A DNA stretch of 38,212 bases from Paludibacter sp. (GCA_028710415.1 JAQTUE010000040.1:1-38212); one strand, 5' to 3'; shown: positions 1 to 7,358, numbered from the stretch's first letter. Translations and numbers: made by a program. Notes: a model not told the origin generated them from the letters alone.

Positions 1-263
1 ATTGCCAAAATATCCGATTGTTTCATAATCAGGTATTTTTCACCTTCCCATTCCAGTTCGGTACCGGCATACTTTCCGTATAAAACATTATTGCCTACAG
101 CAACAACCATTTCTTCGTCTTTGGTACCTGTACCAACGGCTAATACTTCTCCCTTCAAAGGTTTTTCTTTTGCTGAATCAGGAATAATAATTCCACTGAT
201 TGTTTTTTCTTCTGCTGCGGTTGGTTTTACTAACACGCGATCGGCTAATGGTTTAATATTCAT
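1..263 (-). CDS. groES: Co-chaperonin GroES (10 kDa chaperonin), partial at window edge
   Basis: The reverse strand encodes the first 87 codons of GroES. The protein opens MNIKPLADRVLVKP, the hallmark N-terminus, followed by the mobile loop around SGIIIPDSAKEKP and the beta-barrel segment GEVLAVGTG. GroES forms the heptameric lid of the cytoplasmic GroEL folding chamber. The ATG lies at 261-263. The reading frame runs off the left edge, so only the last few residues are missing, because the family is about 90-97 residues long. groEL would be expected just beyond the left edge. I saw no convincing promoter or CIRCE element in the 180 bases upstream. Confidence 0.95.
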   Translation of the reverse strand, partial: MNIKPLADRVLVKPTAAEEKTISGIIIPDSAKEKPLKGEVLAVGTGTKDEEMVVAVGNNVLYGKYAGTELEWEGEKYLIMKQSDILA

Positions 264-445
264 GTTTTTTAATTTAAAATGTTTTATTAATTTGAGTATA
301 TCTGGTTTAAAAAATATAAACACGTAATGAATCTGAAAAGTTGTTTCCTTCCATTTACAGATTTTGTGCCAATACGTTTTTATGTCAGGATTGACAGGTA
401 GAAAGGCTTCATTTTACTGAAAACAATTCATGCGCTGACAACTTG

Positions 446-1342
446 TCATTTAGTCAACGAGGTTTCACAGATAAAAAGAAGTTTGTAGAGATCATAGAGG
501 AGCAGGGAAGGGGCTGGTTTGCATAGACTGCTCGTCAATAAGGGTTTAAACATCTTGAATGCAGTAGCGAATAATAACGTAAGTCCTGATTTATAAATCC
601 GCACATAGGTGTTCAGTAATTTAGATTCATCTATCAGGAAGGGATACCGATTTGTTTTATAGAGCAGGAATAAATTGCGTACTCCTTCTTCTGTTTTGCG
701 GATAAATGTTTCGTTGTCATCCAGCCCTTTGTGGATCAGTGGATTTTCTATGTGAATAAACACGCAGCCCAATTCATGCAGCTGATGTCCGAAGAGTGTA
801 TCTTCATGTCCATAGCCCCGAATGTTTTCATCGAAACGTACTTTTTGAAACAATGCTTTTGAAATCAAAAAATTAAAGGTGGCAAAATTGTGGTAAGTGT
901 GTTCATTTCCTCTTTCTAATGCTGACCGGGCTTCCCGTTGCCTACCGTATGCCAGGCGCAGGCTGTACCGGGGATCGTTCACATTCTTGTCGTAGGCAGT
1001 ACCACCAATAACCACGCACTCTTCCTTGCAAAATGAATGGTATTTCTCTACATAATGAGGTGATAAAACTTCAGCATCACAGTCCATAAACAATAAATGA
1101 TCATAGATAGCTGCATCTGCCAGTTTATTGCGTATAGCCGATCGTCCGATATTTTCGTTCAATACAATCTGACGGCAATGCTCCAGCTTATTTACCGCCT
1201 TGTTTTCTTCCACATGCAAAGTCGAACCATCCTCCATAACAATGATTTCAAAATCGACATACGTATCCACTGCCTGTTGGTGCAAGTCTGCCACCAGGCG
1301 GATAATGTTGTAGTTGTATGTGGGGATTAGGATGGAAAGCAT
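446..1342 (-). CDS. Family 2 glycosyltransferase (GT-A fold)
   Basis: 298 residues. The N-terminus SILIPTYNYN is the usual nucleotide-binding start of GT2 enzymes. MEDGS near residues 36-40 and the DCDAE cluster at 87-91 are the UDP-sugar/metal (DXD) region, and GYGHEDTLFG at 177-186 carries the ED motif that normally contains the catalytic base. It should transfer a sugar from a nucleotide donor at the cytoplasmic face of the inner membrane. The family predicts inverting chemistry, but the acceptor cannot be read from sequence. It is the most downstream gene of the minus-strand glycan cluster that includes a GT4 and a polysaccharide deacetylase, although the repeat array at 1699-3805 now separates it from them. 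It starts at an ATG with no obvious Shine-Dalgarno site. Confidence 0.88.
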   Translation of the reverse strand: MLSILIPTYNYNIIRLVADLHQQAVDTYVDFEIIVMEDGSTLHVEENKAVNKLEHCRQIVLNENIGRSAIRNKLADAAIYDHLLFMDCDAEVLSPHYVEKYHSFCKEECVVIGGTAYDKNVNDPRYSLRLAYGRQREARSALERGNEHTYHNFATFNFLISKALFQKVRFDENIRGYGHEDTLFGHQLHELGCVFIHIENPLIHKGLDDNETFIRKTEEGVRNLFLLYKTNRYPFLIDESKLLNTYVRIYKSGLTLLFATAFKMFKPLLTSSLCKPAPSLLLYDLYKLLFICETSLTK

Positions 1343-1385
1343 GAATTACCGATAAATATAATTAATAGTAAAATGTATTTTCAGT

Positions 1386-1634
1386 TTAGATATGATCATG
1401 TTTATGCCTTAATCTACTCATTACTAATTCATGGGGAATTCCTTTGCCTGCATTTATCTCTTTTAAGGCAGCTTTAATTCCTTGCTTTTCAACTTCACTC
1501 ACATTTATCCAATCGTCACTCACTTTTTGGCTCTTAATATACTTTTGCAGAATACGATATACATCTTTAATTTCTTTGGCATTAAGCAAGTTTAATTGAT
1601 TGAATATCTTCAATTTTAGTTCATCTGTATTCAT
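1386..1634 (-). CDS. Small antitoxin-like protein without a visible toxin partner
   Basis: 82 residues, acidic and helical. It begins with a leucine-rich helix (KLKIFNQLNLLNAKEIKDVYRI) and ends with a segment resembling the toxin-binding tail of Bacteroidetes type II antitoxins: KQGIKAALKEINAGKGIPHE followed by a basic end. Such antitoxins are normally followed by a RelE/ParE-type toxin. Here the next gene downstream is the unrelated GT2, and no toxin-length frame fits in the 43-base gap. A TAnnTTTG-type -7 element lies at 1664-1671, about 30 bases before the ATG, so the gene may still be expressed. It could be a solitary antitoxin remnant or a small protein of another kind. Confidence 0.5.
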   Translation of the reverse strand: MNTDELKLKIFNQLNLLNAKEIKDVYRILQKYIKSQKVSDDWINVSEVEKQGIKAALKEINAGKGIPHELVMSRLRHKHDHI

Positions 1635-1663
1635 ATTTGTAAACTTTAATTAGTCTGCTAATG

Positions 1664-1671
1664 CAAATATA
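1664..1671 (-). promoter_or_regulatory. Putative -7 element of the antitoxin-like gene
   Basis: Read on the minus strand this is TATATTTG, matching TAnnTTTG. It lies 30 bases upstream of the ATG at 1634. No good -33 TTG is visible at the usual distance, so the call is tentative. Confidence 0.4.
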
Positions 1672-1698
1672 CAATATATTGCACCTTTTCATAATCCC

Positions 1699-1850
1699 GA
1701 CCTCCCCCAACCCCTCCAAAGGAGGGGAGTAAGATGGTGGAAGGGTCTATTCTTCTTTTATAAAATTATTCAGTACAAATCTCACATTTTGAACCTGATA
1801 ATTCTATTCCGACTGTACATTCCCCTCCTTTGGAGGGGTTAGGGGAGGTC
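1699..1850. repeat. REP inverted-repeat unit 1 (152 bp)
   Basis: The unit is bounded by two oppositely oriented 29-base REP copies, at 1699-1727 and 1822-1850. Each REP is a hairpin with arms CCCCTCC/GGAGGGG around a 3-base loop, plus the tail TTAGGGGAGGTC (or its complement with a C/T change). The interior of about 95 bases is shared with units 2, 3 and 5. On the minus strand the interior reads as a short C-terminal frame ending NNFIKEE-stop, interrupted by a TAG that is also present in unit 2. Confidence 0.9.
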
Positions 1851-1963
1851 TGTTATTTCCCAATTATAAACCCCAATCAATAACTTTTTTCCCTATTCCC
1901 CAATCCAAATCATCGTTGACTTTTACATTCCAGAAAAGGGAGTATAGGATGTTTTATAATCCC
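1851..1963 (-). pseudogene. Spacer 1: decayed glycosyltransferase 3'-end fragment
   Basis: Read on the minus strand, the spacer gives FWNVKVNDDLDWGIGKKVI and then a stop. This aligns with the C-terminus of the GT4 gene at 3808-4920 (NTVKAKEELCWEKEEKVL) at V, K, two acidic positions, L, W, K, V and L/I. Only about 25-30 codons survive and there is no start. Spacer 2 is nearly identical. The likely origin is duplication of a GT4 paralogue's 3' end together with its adjacent REP. Confidence 0.6.
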
Positions 1964-2118
1964 GACCTCCCCCAACCCCTCCAAAGGAGGGGAGTAAGAA
2001 GGTAGAAGGGTTTATTCTTCTTTTATGAAATTATTCAGTACTACAAATTTCTCATTTTGAACCTGATAATTCTATTCCGTCTGTACATTCCCCTCCTTTG
2101 GAGGGGTGAGGGGAGGTC
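1964..2118. repeat. REP inverted-repeat unit 2 (155 bp)
   Basis: REP copies at 1964-1992 (GACCTCCCCC orientation) and 2090-2118 (CCCCTCC orientation; tail GTGAGGGG instead of GTTAGGGG) bound an interior nearly identical to unit 1. Unit plus spacer repeats with a 265-268 bp period (REP starts at 1699, 1964, 2232, 2499), so units 1-4 form a tandem array. Confidence 0.9.
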
Positions 2119-2231
2119 TGTTATTTCCCAATTATAAACCCCAATCAATAACTTCTTTCCTTTTTTCCCAATCCAAATCATCGTTGACTTTTACATTCCA
2201 AAAAAAGGAGTATAGCATGTTTTATAATCCT
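2119..2231 (-). pseudogene. Spacer 2: decayed glycosyltransferase 3'-end fragment
   Basis: Near-identical to spacer 1, with a few substitutions and small A-tract and T-tract changes. It carries the same minus-strand remnant (VNDDLDW motif). No functional frame remains. Confidence 0.55.
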
Positions 2232-2386
2232 GACCTCCCCCAACCCTTCCAAAGGAGGGGAGTAAGAAGGTTGAAGAGTTTATTCTTCTTTTATAAAATT
2301 ATTCAGTTCAACAAAATTCTCATTTTGAATCTGATAATTCTATTCCGTCTGTACATTCCCCTCCTTTGGAGGGGTTAGGGGAGGTC
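2232..2386. repeat. REP inverted-repeat unit 3 (155 bp)
   Basis: REP copies at 2232-2260 (one C-to-T change in the stem) and 2358-2386 flank the same interior as units 1, 2 and 5. The flanking spacer changes type after this unit: the next one matches the living GT4 gene much more closely. Confidence 0.9.
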
Positions 2387-2498
2387 TGTTAGTTTCTATT
2401 TATCACCCCAATCAACACCTTTTCTTCCTTTTCCCAGCACAATTCCTCTTCGGGTTTCTACTTTTGGGAAAAGGGAAAGTAGCAAGTTTTATAATCCT
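2387..2498 (-). pseudogene. Spacer 3: near-exact copy of the GT4 gene's last codons
   Basis: The minus strand from about 2451 to 2389 reads EELCWEKEEKVLIGVINRN-stop. This differs from the C-terminus of the intact GT4 gene only by I in place of M. The stop codon lies 2 bases from the REP copy, exactly as at the real gene end (TAA at 3808-3810, REP ending at 3805). Upstream of this piece the similarity ends and in-frame stops appear. It is therefore a recent partial duplication of the GT4 3' end, not a gene. Confidence 0.75.
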
Positions 2499-3141
2499 GA
2501 CCTCCCCCAACCCCTCCAAAGGAGGGGAGTAAGAAGGTAGAAAGGTTTATTCTTCTTTTATAAAATCTTTCCGACTGTCTAGTATTTCTTTTATTTTTTC
2601 TGCTACAATTACTGGATTTGCAAATACTTCAGCATTTGTAAATCGAATAACCTTAAAACCTTTTTCATTTAAAGTGTTGGTCCGTAGCAAATCATATTCT
2701 TGTTGTTGTAAATGGATTTCACCATCTATTTCAATAACTACTTGCTTTTTTATACAAACAAAATCAACAATGAAATTGTCAACGACATGTTGTCTGCGAA
2801 TTTTATGCCCTGTTTTTTTATTTCTTAGATATTCCCAAATTAATTTCTCAGCTTCTGTAGGATTCTTTTTTAGATTCTCCCTAAAATCTTTTATATATCT
2901 ATAATTTTGAAGATCAGCAGTTACATATCCGGGTGTTTTTTTAATTTCCGAAGTATCTGGTTCTGCGGATTCCTCTCTTTTTGAGTGGTTAGATGAGGTT
3001 AATTCATCATTCATAGTTTAGACTTATAATCAATTAATAAAGTAGGTTCTATCTCAAATACCTTTTTTAAAACCTTCATTCATGCCAGAATAAACTATTC
3101 GACCAACAAATTCCCCTCCTTTGGAGGGGTTAGGGGAGGTC
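2499..3141. repeat. REP unit 4, enlarged and carrying the DUF559 gene
   Basis: This unit has a REP at each end (2499-2527 and 3113-3141 in opposite orientation) like its neighbours, but is 643 bp long because the DUF559 gene occupies its interior. The first 39 bases inside the left REP match the start of the short units' interior. A degenerate REP copy (2970-3004, 26 of 35 positions matching) lies at the 5' end of the DUF559 frame. The short units could be deletion derivatives of such a unit, or the gene could have inserted into one. Confidence 0.75.
2547..3014 (-). CDS. DUF559 endonuclease-like protein embedded in the repeat array
   Basis: 155 residues. After about 40 low-complexity residues comes a DUF559 domain (restriction-endonuclease/Vsr-like fold). 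It opens with FRENLKKNPTEAEKLIWEYL and continues RRQHVVDNFIVDFVCIKKQVVIEIDG, which contains the D-x(n)-E-x-D-type acidic cluster of the nuclease core (VDFVC, EIDGEIH), and then the conserved GFKVIRFTNAEVF. Family members are about 110-130 residues, so the extra N-terminus is unusual. It is encoded by a degenerate REP copy (2970-3004), and the last five codons (FIKEE) match the repeat unit interior. Catalytic residues appear present. A biological role is not established for the family. The start at the ATG at 3012-3014 is the simplest choice; a later start near LQNYRYIKDF would lack an ATG. Confidence 0.8.
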   Translation of the reverse strand: MNDELTSSNHSKREESAEPDTSEIKKTPGYVTADLQNYRYIKDFRENLKKNPTEAEKLIWEYLRNKKTGHKIRRQHVVDNFIVDFVCIKKQVVIEIDGEIHLQQQEYDLLRTNTLNEKGFKVIRFTNAEVFANPVIVAEKIKEILDSRKDFIKEE

Positions 3142-3250
3142 TCTTAGTTCCTATTTACCACTCCAATCAGCACCTTTTCTTCCTTTTTTCAACACAACTC
3201 TTCTTTATCTTTTAATTTCAAAATAGAAGTTTAGTATATTTTACAATCCT
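3142..3250 (-). pseudogene. Spacer 4: GT4 3'-end copy with a nonsense change
   Basis: The minus strand reads KDKEELC-stop-KKEEKVLIGVVNRN-stop. The tryptophan codon (TGG) of the GT4 C-terminus has become TGA. The final stop again sits beside the REP copy at 3113-3141. This is another partial duplication of the GT4 3' end, older than spacer 3. Confidence 0.7.
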
Positions 3251-3405
3251 GACCTCCCCCAACCCTTCCAAAGGAGGGGCGTAAGAAGGTTGAAGGGTCT
3301 ATTCTTCTTTTATGAAATTATTCAGTACAACAAATTTCTCATTTTGAACCTGATAATTATATTCCGCCTGTTCATTCCCCTTCTTTGGAGGGGTTAGGGG
3401 AGGTC
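3251..3405. repeat. REP inverted-repeat unit 5 (155 bp)
   Basis: REP copies at 3251-3279 and 3377-3405 flank the same interior as units 1-3. The right-hand REP is also the first element of the 133-bp tandem repeat that follows. Confidence 0.9.
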
Positions 3406-3805
3406 TGTTGGCTATTCATAGCTCAGCCGTTAATTAACTTCGATAAGTTCATTCTATTTCTAATACACAATCTTATTAAACCCGATAAAACTTATTCTAT
3501 AGACGCATTCCCCTCCTTTGGAGGGGTTAGGGGAGGTCTGTTGGCTATTCATAGCTCAGCCGTTAATTAACTTCGATAAGTTTATTCTATTTCTAATACA
3601 CAATCTTATTAAACCCGATAAAACTGATTCTACCAACACATTCCCCTCCTTTGGAGGGGTTAGGGGAGGTCTGTTGGTTATTCATAGCTCAGCCATTAAT
3701 TCTCTTCGATAAGTTCATTCGATTTCTAATACACAAACTTATTAAACCCGATAAAACTGATTCTACCAACACATTCCCCTTCTTTGGAGGGATTAGGGGG
3801 GGGTC
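3377..3805 (+). repeat. 133-bp tandem repeat, each unit ending in a REP copy
   Basis: REP copies start at 3377, 3510, 3643 and 3776, exactly 133 bp apart and all in the same orientation. The 104-base interval is nearly identical in the three complete units (it contains TATTCATAGCTCAGCC and ATTAAACCCGATAAAACT). The open frames here that begin MEGLGEVCW are translations of the REP and are not genes. The last copy (3776-3805) is the most diverged and ends 2 bases before the GT4 stop codon. The short period and high identity indicate recent tandem duplication. Confidence 0.92.
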
Positions 3806-3807
3806 TG

Positions 3808-4920
3808 TTAGTTCCTATTTATCACCCCCATCAACACCTTTTCTTCCTTTTCCCAGCACAATTCCTCTTTCGCTTTCACTGTATTCTGCTTCACAGTGTT
3901 ATAGCGTATTTCATCACTGAAAATGCCTGATATTACTGACGCAATATGTTTTGGATCATGGTTCTGTATATAATAACCTATATCGTATTGGTCGATGATT
4001 TGTTTTAGTTCAATCAGCCCGGACGATAAAGTAGGAATTCCGGAATGAATATAATCGAACAGTTTGTTGGGTAGCGAGAAATGGTAGTTCAGGTTGGTGT
4101 CTTTGTCGATTGCCAGTCCCAGGTCGCTGTTCATCGTATATTGGCGCAGTTCGGCAAATGGCATTTTGGGTTTGAAGATCACTTTTTCATGCAGGTTATT
4201 TTCTTTAATAATTTTATGCAGGGTAGGAAAGACGTCCCCACTACCAACGACAAGCAAAACTGCATTGTCAAGGTATTGCATGGCCAGCACTGCTTCTTCA
4301 GCACCACGTTCTACGTTAATCCCTGTCCCTTGAAGAATCAGAATGCGCTTCCCTACAGGCAACTCCAGTTCTGTCCTCGATTTAAGCCTTTCGGGTGCAA
4401 AGGTGGGTGGTATATTCCGGCTGACTGCTATGGTCTTGTGATATTTGTCACCGTAAAGTTTTGCAATGGATGAATTCACCGTAAGTATGTCGGTAAGCTT
4501 AGGAAAAAAATAATCCTCCAGCTTTTTCCAGATTGTTTGAGTCAGTTTGCGGTTAACCAGCTCTGGTGTTTCGGTAAAGTACTCGTGTGTATCGTAAATA
4601 ATTCGTTTACCCCGTAGTGTTGCTGCCATAAATGCTGCAGGAAGGGTATCCAGGTCATTGGAAACTATCAGATCGACATGTGCGGTCATTAAATAGAGGA
4701 ACAACCGGATATTAAATTCAGCATAAAACTGTGGACCGGTACGAAACCATAATTTCTTGCGAACTGTGAAGTATGGACGTTCCAAAGGCAGGCTTTCAGG
4801 CAATAACCGGCCGGTTTCTTTCACCCAATACCCGCATTTCTGAAGTGTCATGCAAGTCTTATGTACCCGTTGATCGGTGCTTAGGTCATTGGTAACACAT
4901 ACAATGGCTGTTTTTTGCAT
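3808..4920 (-). CDS. Family 4 glycosyltransferase (GT-B fold)
   Basis: About 370 residues from the ATG at 4918-4920; a TTG four codons upstream is less likely. N-terminal domain: AIVCVTNDLSTDQRVHK is the start typical of GT4 enzymes of this type, and IIYDTHEYFTETPEL is the conserved DxHE region. C-terminal domain: RILILQGTGINVERGAEEAV and the donor-binding end FSLPNKLFDYIHSGIPTLSS, followed by a glutamate in the E-x7-E region. The family predicts retaining transfer from a nucleotide sugar, in surface polysaccharide or exopolysaccharide synthesis. The stop codon sits against a REP copy, and copies of this gene's last codons recur in the array downstream. It lies downstream of the deacetylase, with a minisatellite between them. 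Confidence 0.88.
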   Translation of the reverse strand: MQKTAIVCVTNDLSTDQRVHKTCMTLQKCGYWVKETGRLLPESLPLERPYFTVRKKLWFRTGPQFYAEFNIRLFLYLMTAHVDLIVSNDLDTLPAAFMAATLRGKRIIYDTHEYFTETPELVNRKLTQTIWKKLEDYFFPKLTDILTVNSSIAKLYGDKYHKTIAVSRNIPPTFAPERLKSRTELELPVGKRILILQGTGINVERGAEEAVLAMQYLDNAVLLVVGSGDVFPTLHKIIKENNLHEKVIFKPKMPFAELRQYTMNSDLGLAIDKDTNLNYHFSLPNKLFDYIHSGIPTLSSGLIELKQIIDQYDIGYYIQNHDPKHIASVISGIFSDEIRYNTVKQNTVKAKEELCWEKEEKVLMGVINRN

Positions 4921-5020
4921 GGAATCTATCAAATGGAAAGAATTTATTTACTTGTAATACCTTGGTTTATATTCTATTGGAAATATCTGAAAGGATACTC
5001 CTTGTCTTTTATCTAATTAC

Positions 5021-5152
5021 CTAATCAACCTAATTAACCAATCAACCTAATTAACTTAATCAACCTAATCAACCTAATCAACTCAATCAACCTAATCAAC
5101 CAATCAACCAATTAACTAATCAACTTAATCAACTCAATCAACTCAATCAACT
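5021..5152. repeat. Minisatellite M1 (AATCAACC/AATCAACT type)
   Basis: About 130 bases of imperfect 8-10-base units of the type AATCAAC plus C/T/TC, running directly into the stop codon of the deacetylase gene (TAG, plus-strand CTA at 5151-5153). Related stretches occur at 13203-13252, 34766-34909, 35277-35345 and 35671-35732. Confidence 0.9.
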
Positions 5153-6491
5153 ACTCCTCTTCTTCTGAATCAACCAATTTACTGGTTTTTAAATACTTGA
5201 TAATATCCTGGTAAAGCTTACGATGATACGATTGGGGTATATCTTCCACAGAGGTATTGTGCCAAAGCAGTACCAATTCTCCGTTCCAGCTTTCTACCAT
5301 GTTGATCAACCGGATGCAGTACTCATAGGCATCGTGTGAATTCATATACATATACCTTTTGTCGCTCAGGGTGCTATCCATGATCGTCAGCGGATGTAAT
5401 GTCAACGGGGTTAGGTGCCGTGTATTGGGATTGATCCATTTTACCGGACGGCATGTGCCCAGTCTGAATCCAGCAACGTCGGCATATCCAAGGGTAAAAT
5501 CATCGGTAATGCCCACATCAATCAATGTCTGCATATCCTGAGGTTCACGGGTATCCAGGTAGTGATGCCGGTTATAGGTTGTAGTCCTTTTTGATACCCG
5601 TTCCAGATGTTTTTTCTCATCGGCTATCCTTCCCGGATTTATCCCTGCTTCATAGCTGGAATGCAATCCTATAATGATGTTTTTCTTGCGCAGCAGGTTC
5701 AATAATGATTGAAAATCCTGAATGTGGTGAGTGATAAATGGTTTGTCTTCTTTCCGGCTGCCACCACCCACTTTAATAAATACAATGGGTTCGCAACGGT
5801 CATTCCCCAATACCTGCCTGACACTATTATCCAGTTTAATCAACCAGGGCATGGTATACCAGGGATCATTACGGAGTCCGCCAAAATAACTTTTTATGGC
5901 AGTGTTTCCTTCCTTTGGCCAGCGTAACCCTCGCAGAATACCACCCATAAACCCTCTCAGGCTGCGGTAGTGCGATAGTTGGTCAACATCATGGGTCAGG
6001 TATATCTTTCGTATCTGTTTTGGTGGTTCCTGAACTTCACAGCCTGTCTCACGGAGTTGAATCCGTAGCAGTTTGCTGTATTCATCAACCAAGGGTGAAT
6101 CAATAAATCCTGCTTTGTATGGAAGCGATTCTGTTCCCGGAAATCTTCCATGGACGTCCCTAACATCATCCTTCACGATTTCTTCATACCTGGATATCAG
6201 GAAAAAGGTGCTGGCTACCAGGTCGGCATGCAAAATACGTGTGCCATCAACTTCTTCTACCGTTGGACTACCGAATAATATCGGTGCTTCTTCCCAGATT
6301 TGGAGTGGGATAGTCGGTATGGATTTCAGGGTGCCGTAAATTTCAGTATTGAAAAAGTTGGAGGGCTTTATGACAAGTTTATACCGGTGATATTCTTTTG
6401 GGTCATTGGTATAACCTACCTGTGAAAGAATTTCTTCTGAAACATCTTCCCCAAGTAAAAAACCTACTATGTATTGAATCGAATCGATCAT
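5151..6491 (-). CDS. Polysaccharide deacetylase family protein (NodB-like, Bacteroidetes two-domain form)
   Basis: 446 residues. The N-terminal ~160 residues match the accessory domain that precedes NodB-like domains in Bacteroidetes glycan clusters (ILFG, then FFLISRYEEI). The catalytic half starts with KIYLTHDVDQ (residues 163-171; the DVD holds the metal and base aspartates), then GLHSSYEAG at 275-283, TYNRHHYL at 305-312 and a late LLWHNTS. It would remove acyl groups from sugar residues of a polysaccharide. No signal peptide is evident, so it may act on lipid-linked precursors or belong to the subgroup without export. It lies directly upstream of the GT4 and downstream of a small membrane protein. 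The C-terminal EEEE is encoded next to a minisatellite. Confidence 0.82.
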   Translation of the reverse strand: MIDSIQYIVGFLLGEDVSEEILSQVGYTNDPKEYHRYKLVIKPSNFFNTEIYGTLKSIPTIPLQIWEEAPILFGSPTVEEVDGTRILHADLVASTFFLISRYEEIVKDDVRDVHGRFPGTESLPYKAGFIDSPLVDEYSKLLRIQLRETGCEVQEPPKQIRKIYLTHDVDQLSHYRSLRGFMGGILRGLRWPKEGNTAIKSYFGGLRNDPWYTMPWLIKLDNSVRQVLGNDRCEPIVFIKVGGGSRKEDKPFITHHIQDFQSLLNLLRKKNIIIGLHSSYEAGINPGRIADEKKHLERVSKRTTTYNRHHYLDTREPQDMQTLIDVGITDDFTLGYADVAGFRLGTCRPVKWINPNTRHLTPLTLHPLTIMDSTLSDKRYMYMNSHDAYEYCIRLINMVESWNGELVLLWHNTSVEDIPQSYHRKLYQDIIKYLKTSKLVDSEEEE

Positions 6492-6534
6492 TTTAAGTGA
6501 TAAAATATACTTTAGTCTAAATTTGGAAACAATG

Positions 6535-6741
6535 TTATTTTAGATTTTTTTTTCGTTCGTGTGTAAATGTCAACACGATTGCTAACATCAATCCAATCAG
6601 CAGGTCTTTATTTGAAATTAAGCCAAAATACTCTTCCTCTGTAGGTAAGTGATGGGTTATCATCCTTAACGCAATGGCCAGGATGGTGTAAATTACAAAT
6701 ACACTGAGTCCGTAGAGTAAGGTTTTTAATTTAGGATGCAT
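6535..6741 (-). CDS. Small two-helix membrane protein
   Basis: 68 residues with two hydrophobic segments (about residues 8-27 and 43-61), a charged loop (HHLPTEEEYFG) and a lysine-rich C-terminus. I recognise no family. It starts at ATG 6739-6741 and ends 43 bases before the deacetylase start on the same strand, so it is probably the first gene of the glycan transcript. Length, hydrophobic pattern and co-orientation argue for a real gene. Confidence 0.6.
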   Translation of the reverse strand: MHPKLKTLLYGLSVFVIYTILAIALRMITHHLPTEEEYFGLISNKDLLIGLMLAIVLTFTHERKKNLK

Positions 6742-7358
6742 GGGTACTATTCGTTAGTTGAATGATATTTCTTTGAACGTATTACACGTTTAACGTAATT
6801 TCTTAGGATGATACTTTTTTTTTGTTGCAACTGTTTAACACATTAGTCTCCTGTTTTGCCCTGAATTTCAATCAGAAATGGTTCAATGATGTGAATTCAC
6901 AATTTAATGTCAAAAGTAATCAAATTATTCAAAACTGTTGTTTCCTTTTTGAATAAATATACCTGCTTGTTTTTTAAGTTGTTGAAATACTATAAAATAC
7001 TGTAAGCCTGGATACGATAACCTAATCAAGCATTCAGAATAGAAAGTTTATTTAATTGTTTGTTTATCAAGCTAAGTGCAGTATACTTTTGTAACTTTCA
7101 ACTATAGCTGCTCAAAAAACTTAGATTGGTCAAAATACAATTCAGGGTTTCCGTTCAAATGTAAATAATGTATTTGAAAACTTATAAATCTTTCCATATA
7201 AACTAACTTAACCTGTTTGTGTTTATATAGTGAATAATCCAACTTTCAAATCAGCTTTTCCATAAAGTAATGATTTGATAAATTCATATCCTGTATGACT
7301 ACATTTTAGTATATTTGTTATTCATTAGCTTGTAATTTCCGGTTATAAACTCCTTTGA
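6742..7358. other. 617-base intergenic region between divergent genes
   Basis: No protein-length frame and no RNA gene is recognised. It contains one good plus-strand promoter (7059-7091) and a -7-like element at 7310-7317 close to the DUF3108 gene. The rest is AT-rich sequence without clear repeats. Confidence 0.6.
7059..7091 (+). promoter_or_regulatory. Promoter: TTTG-N21-TACTTTTG
   Basis: The -33-like TTTG is at 7059-7062 and the -7 element TACTTTTG at 7084-7091. The next start codon of a real gene is 7359, so transcription would give a leader of about 260 bases, or a separate small RNA. A second -7-like element (TATATTTG, 7310-7317) lies nearer the gene but has no -33 partner. Confidence 0.45.

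Noticed and set aside
2106..2378. 90-codon plus-strand frame in the REP array
   Set aside because: It is a translation of REP units and their interiors, with no domain, and the same peptide pieces recur at every REP copy.
1699..3805. CRISPR array
   Set aside because: Repeats are palindromic 29-mers in both orientations with long similar spacers of 95-113 bases, and there are no cas genes. The spacers are duplicated gene fragments.
3385..3920. Three frames beginning MEGLGEVCW/MEGLGEV
   Set aside because: They are shifted translations of the 133-bp tandem repeat and its REP; the repetition is at DNA level and the last one runs into the antisense of the GT4 gene.
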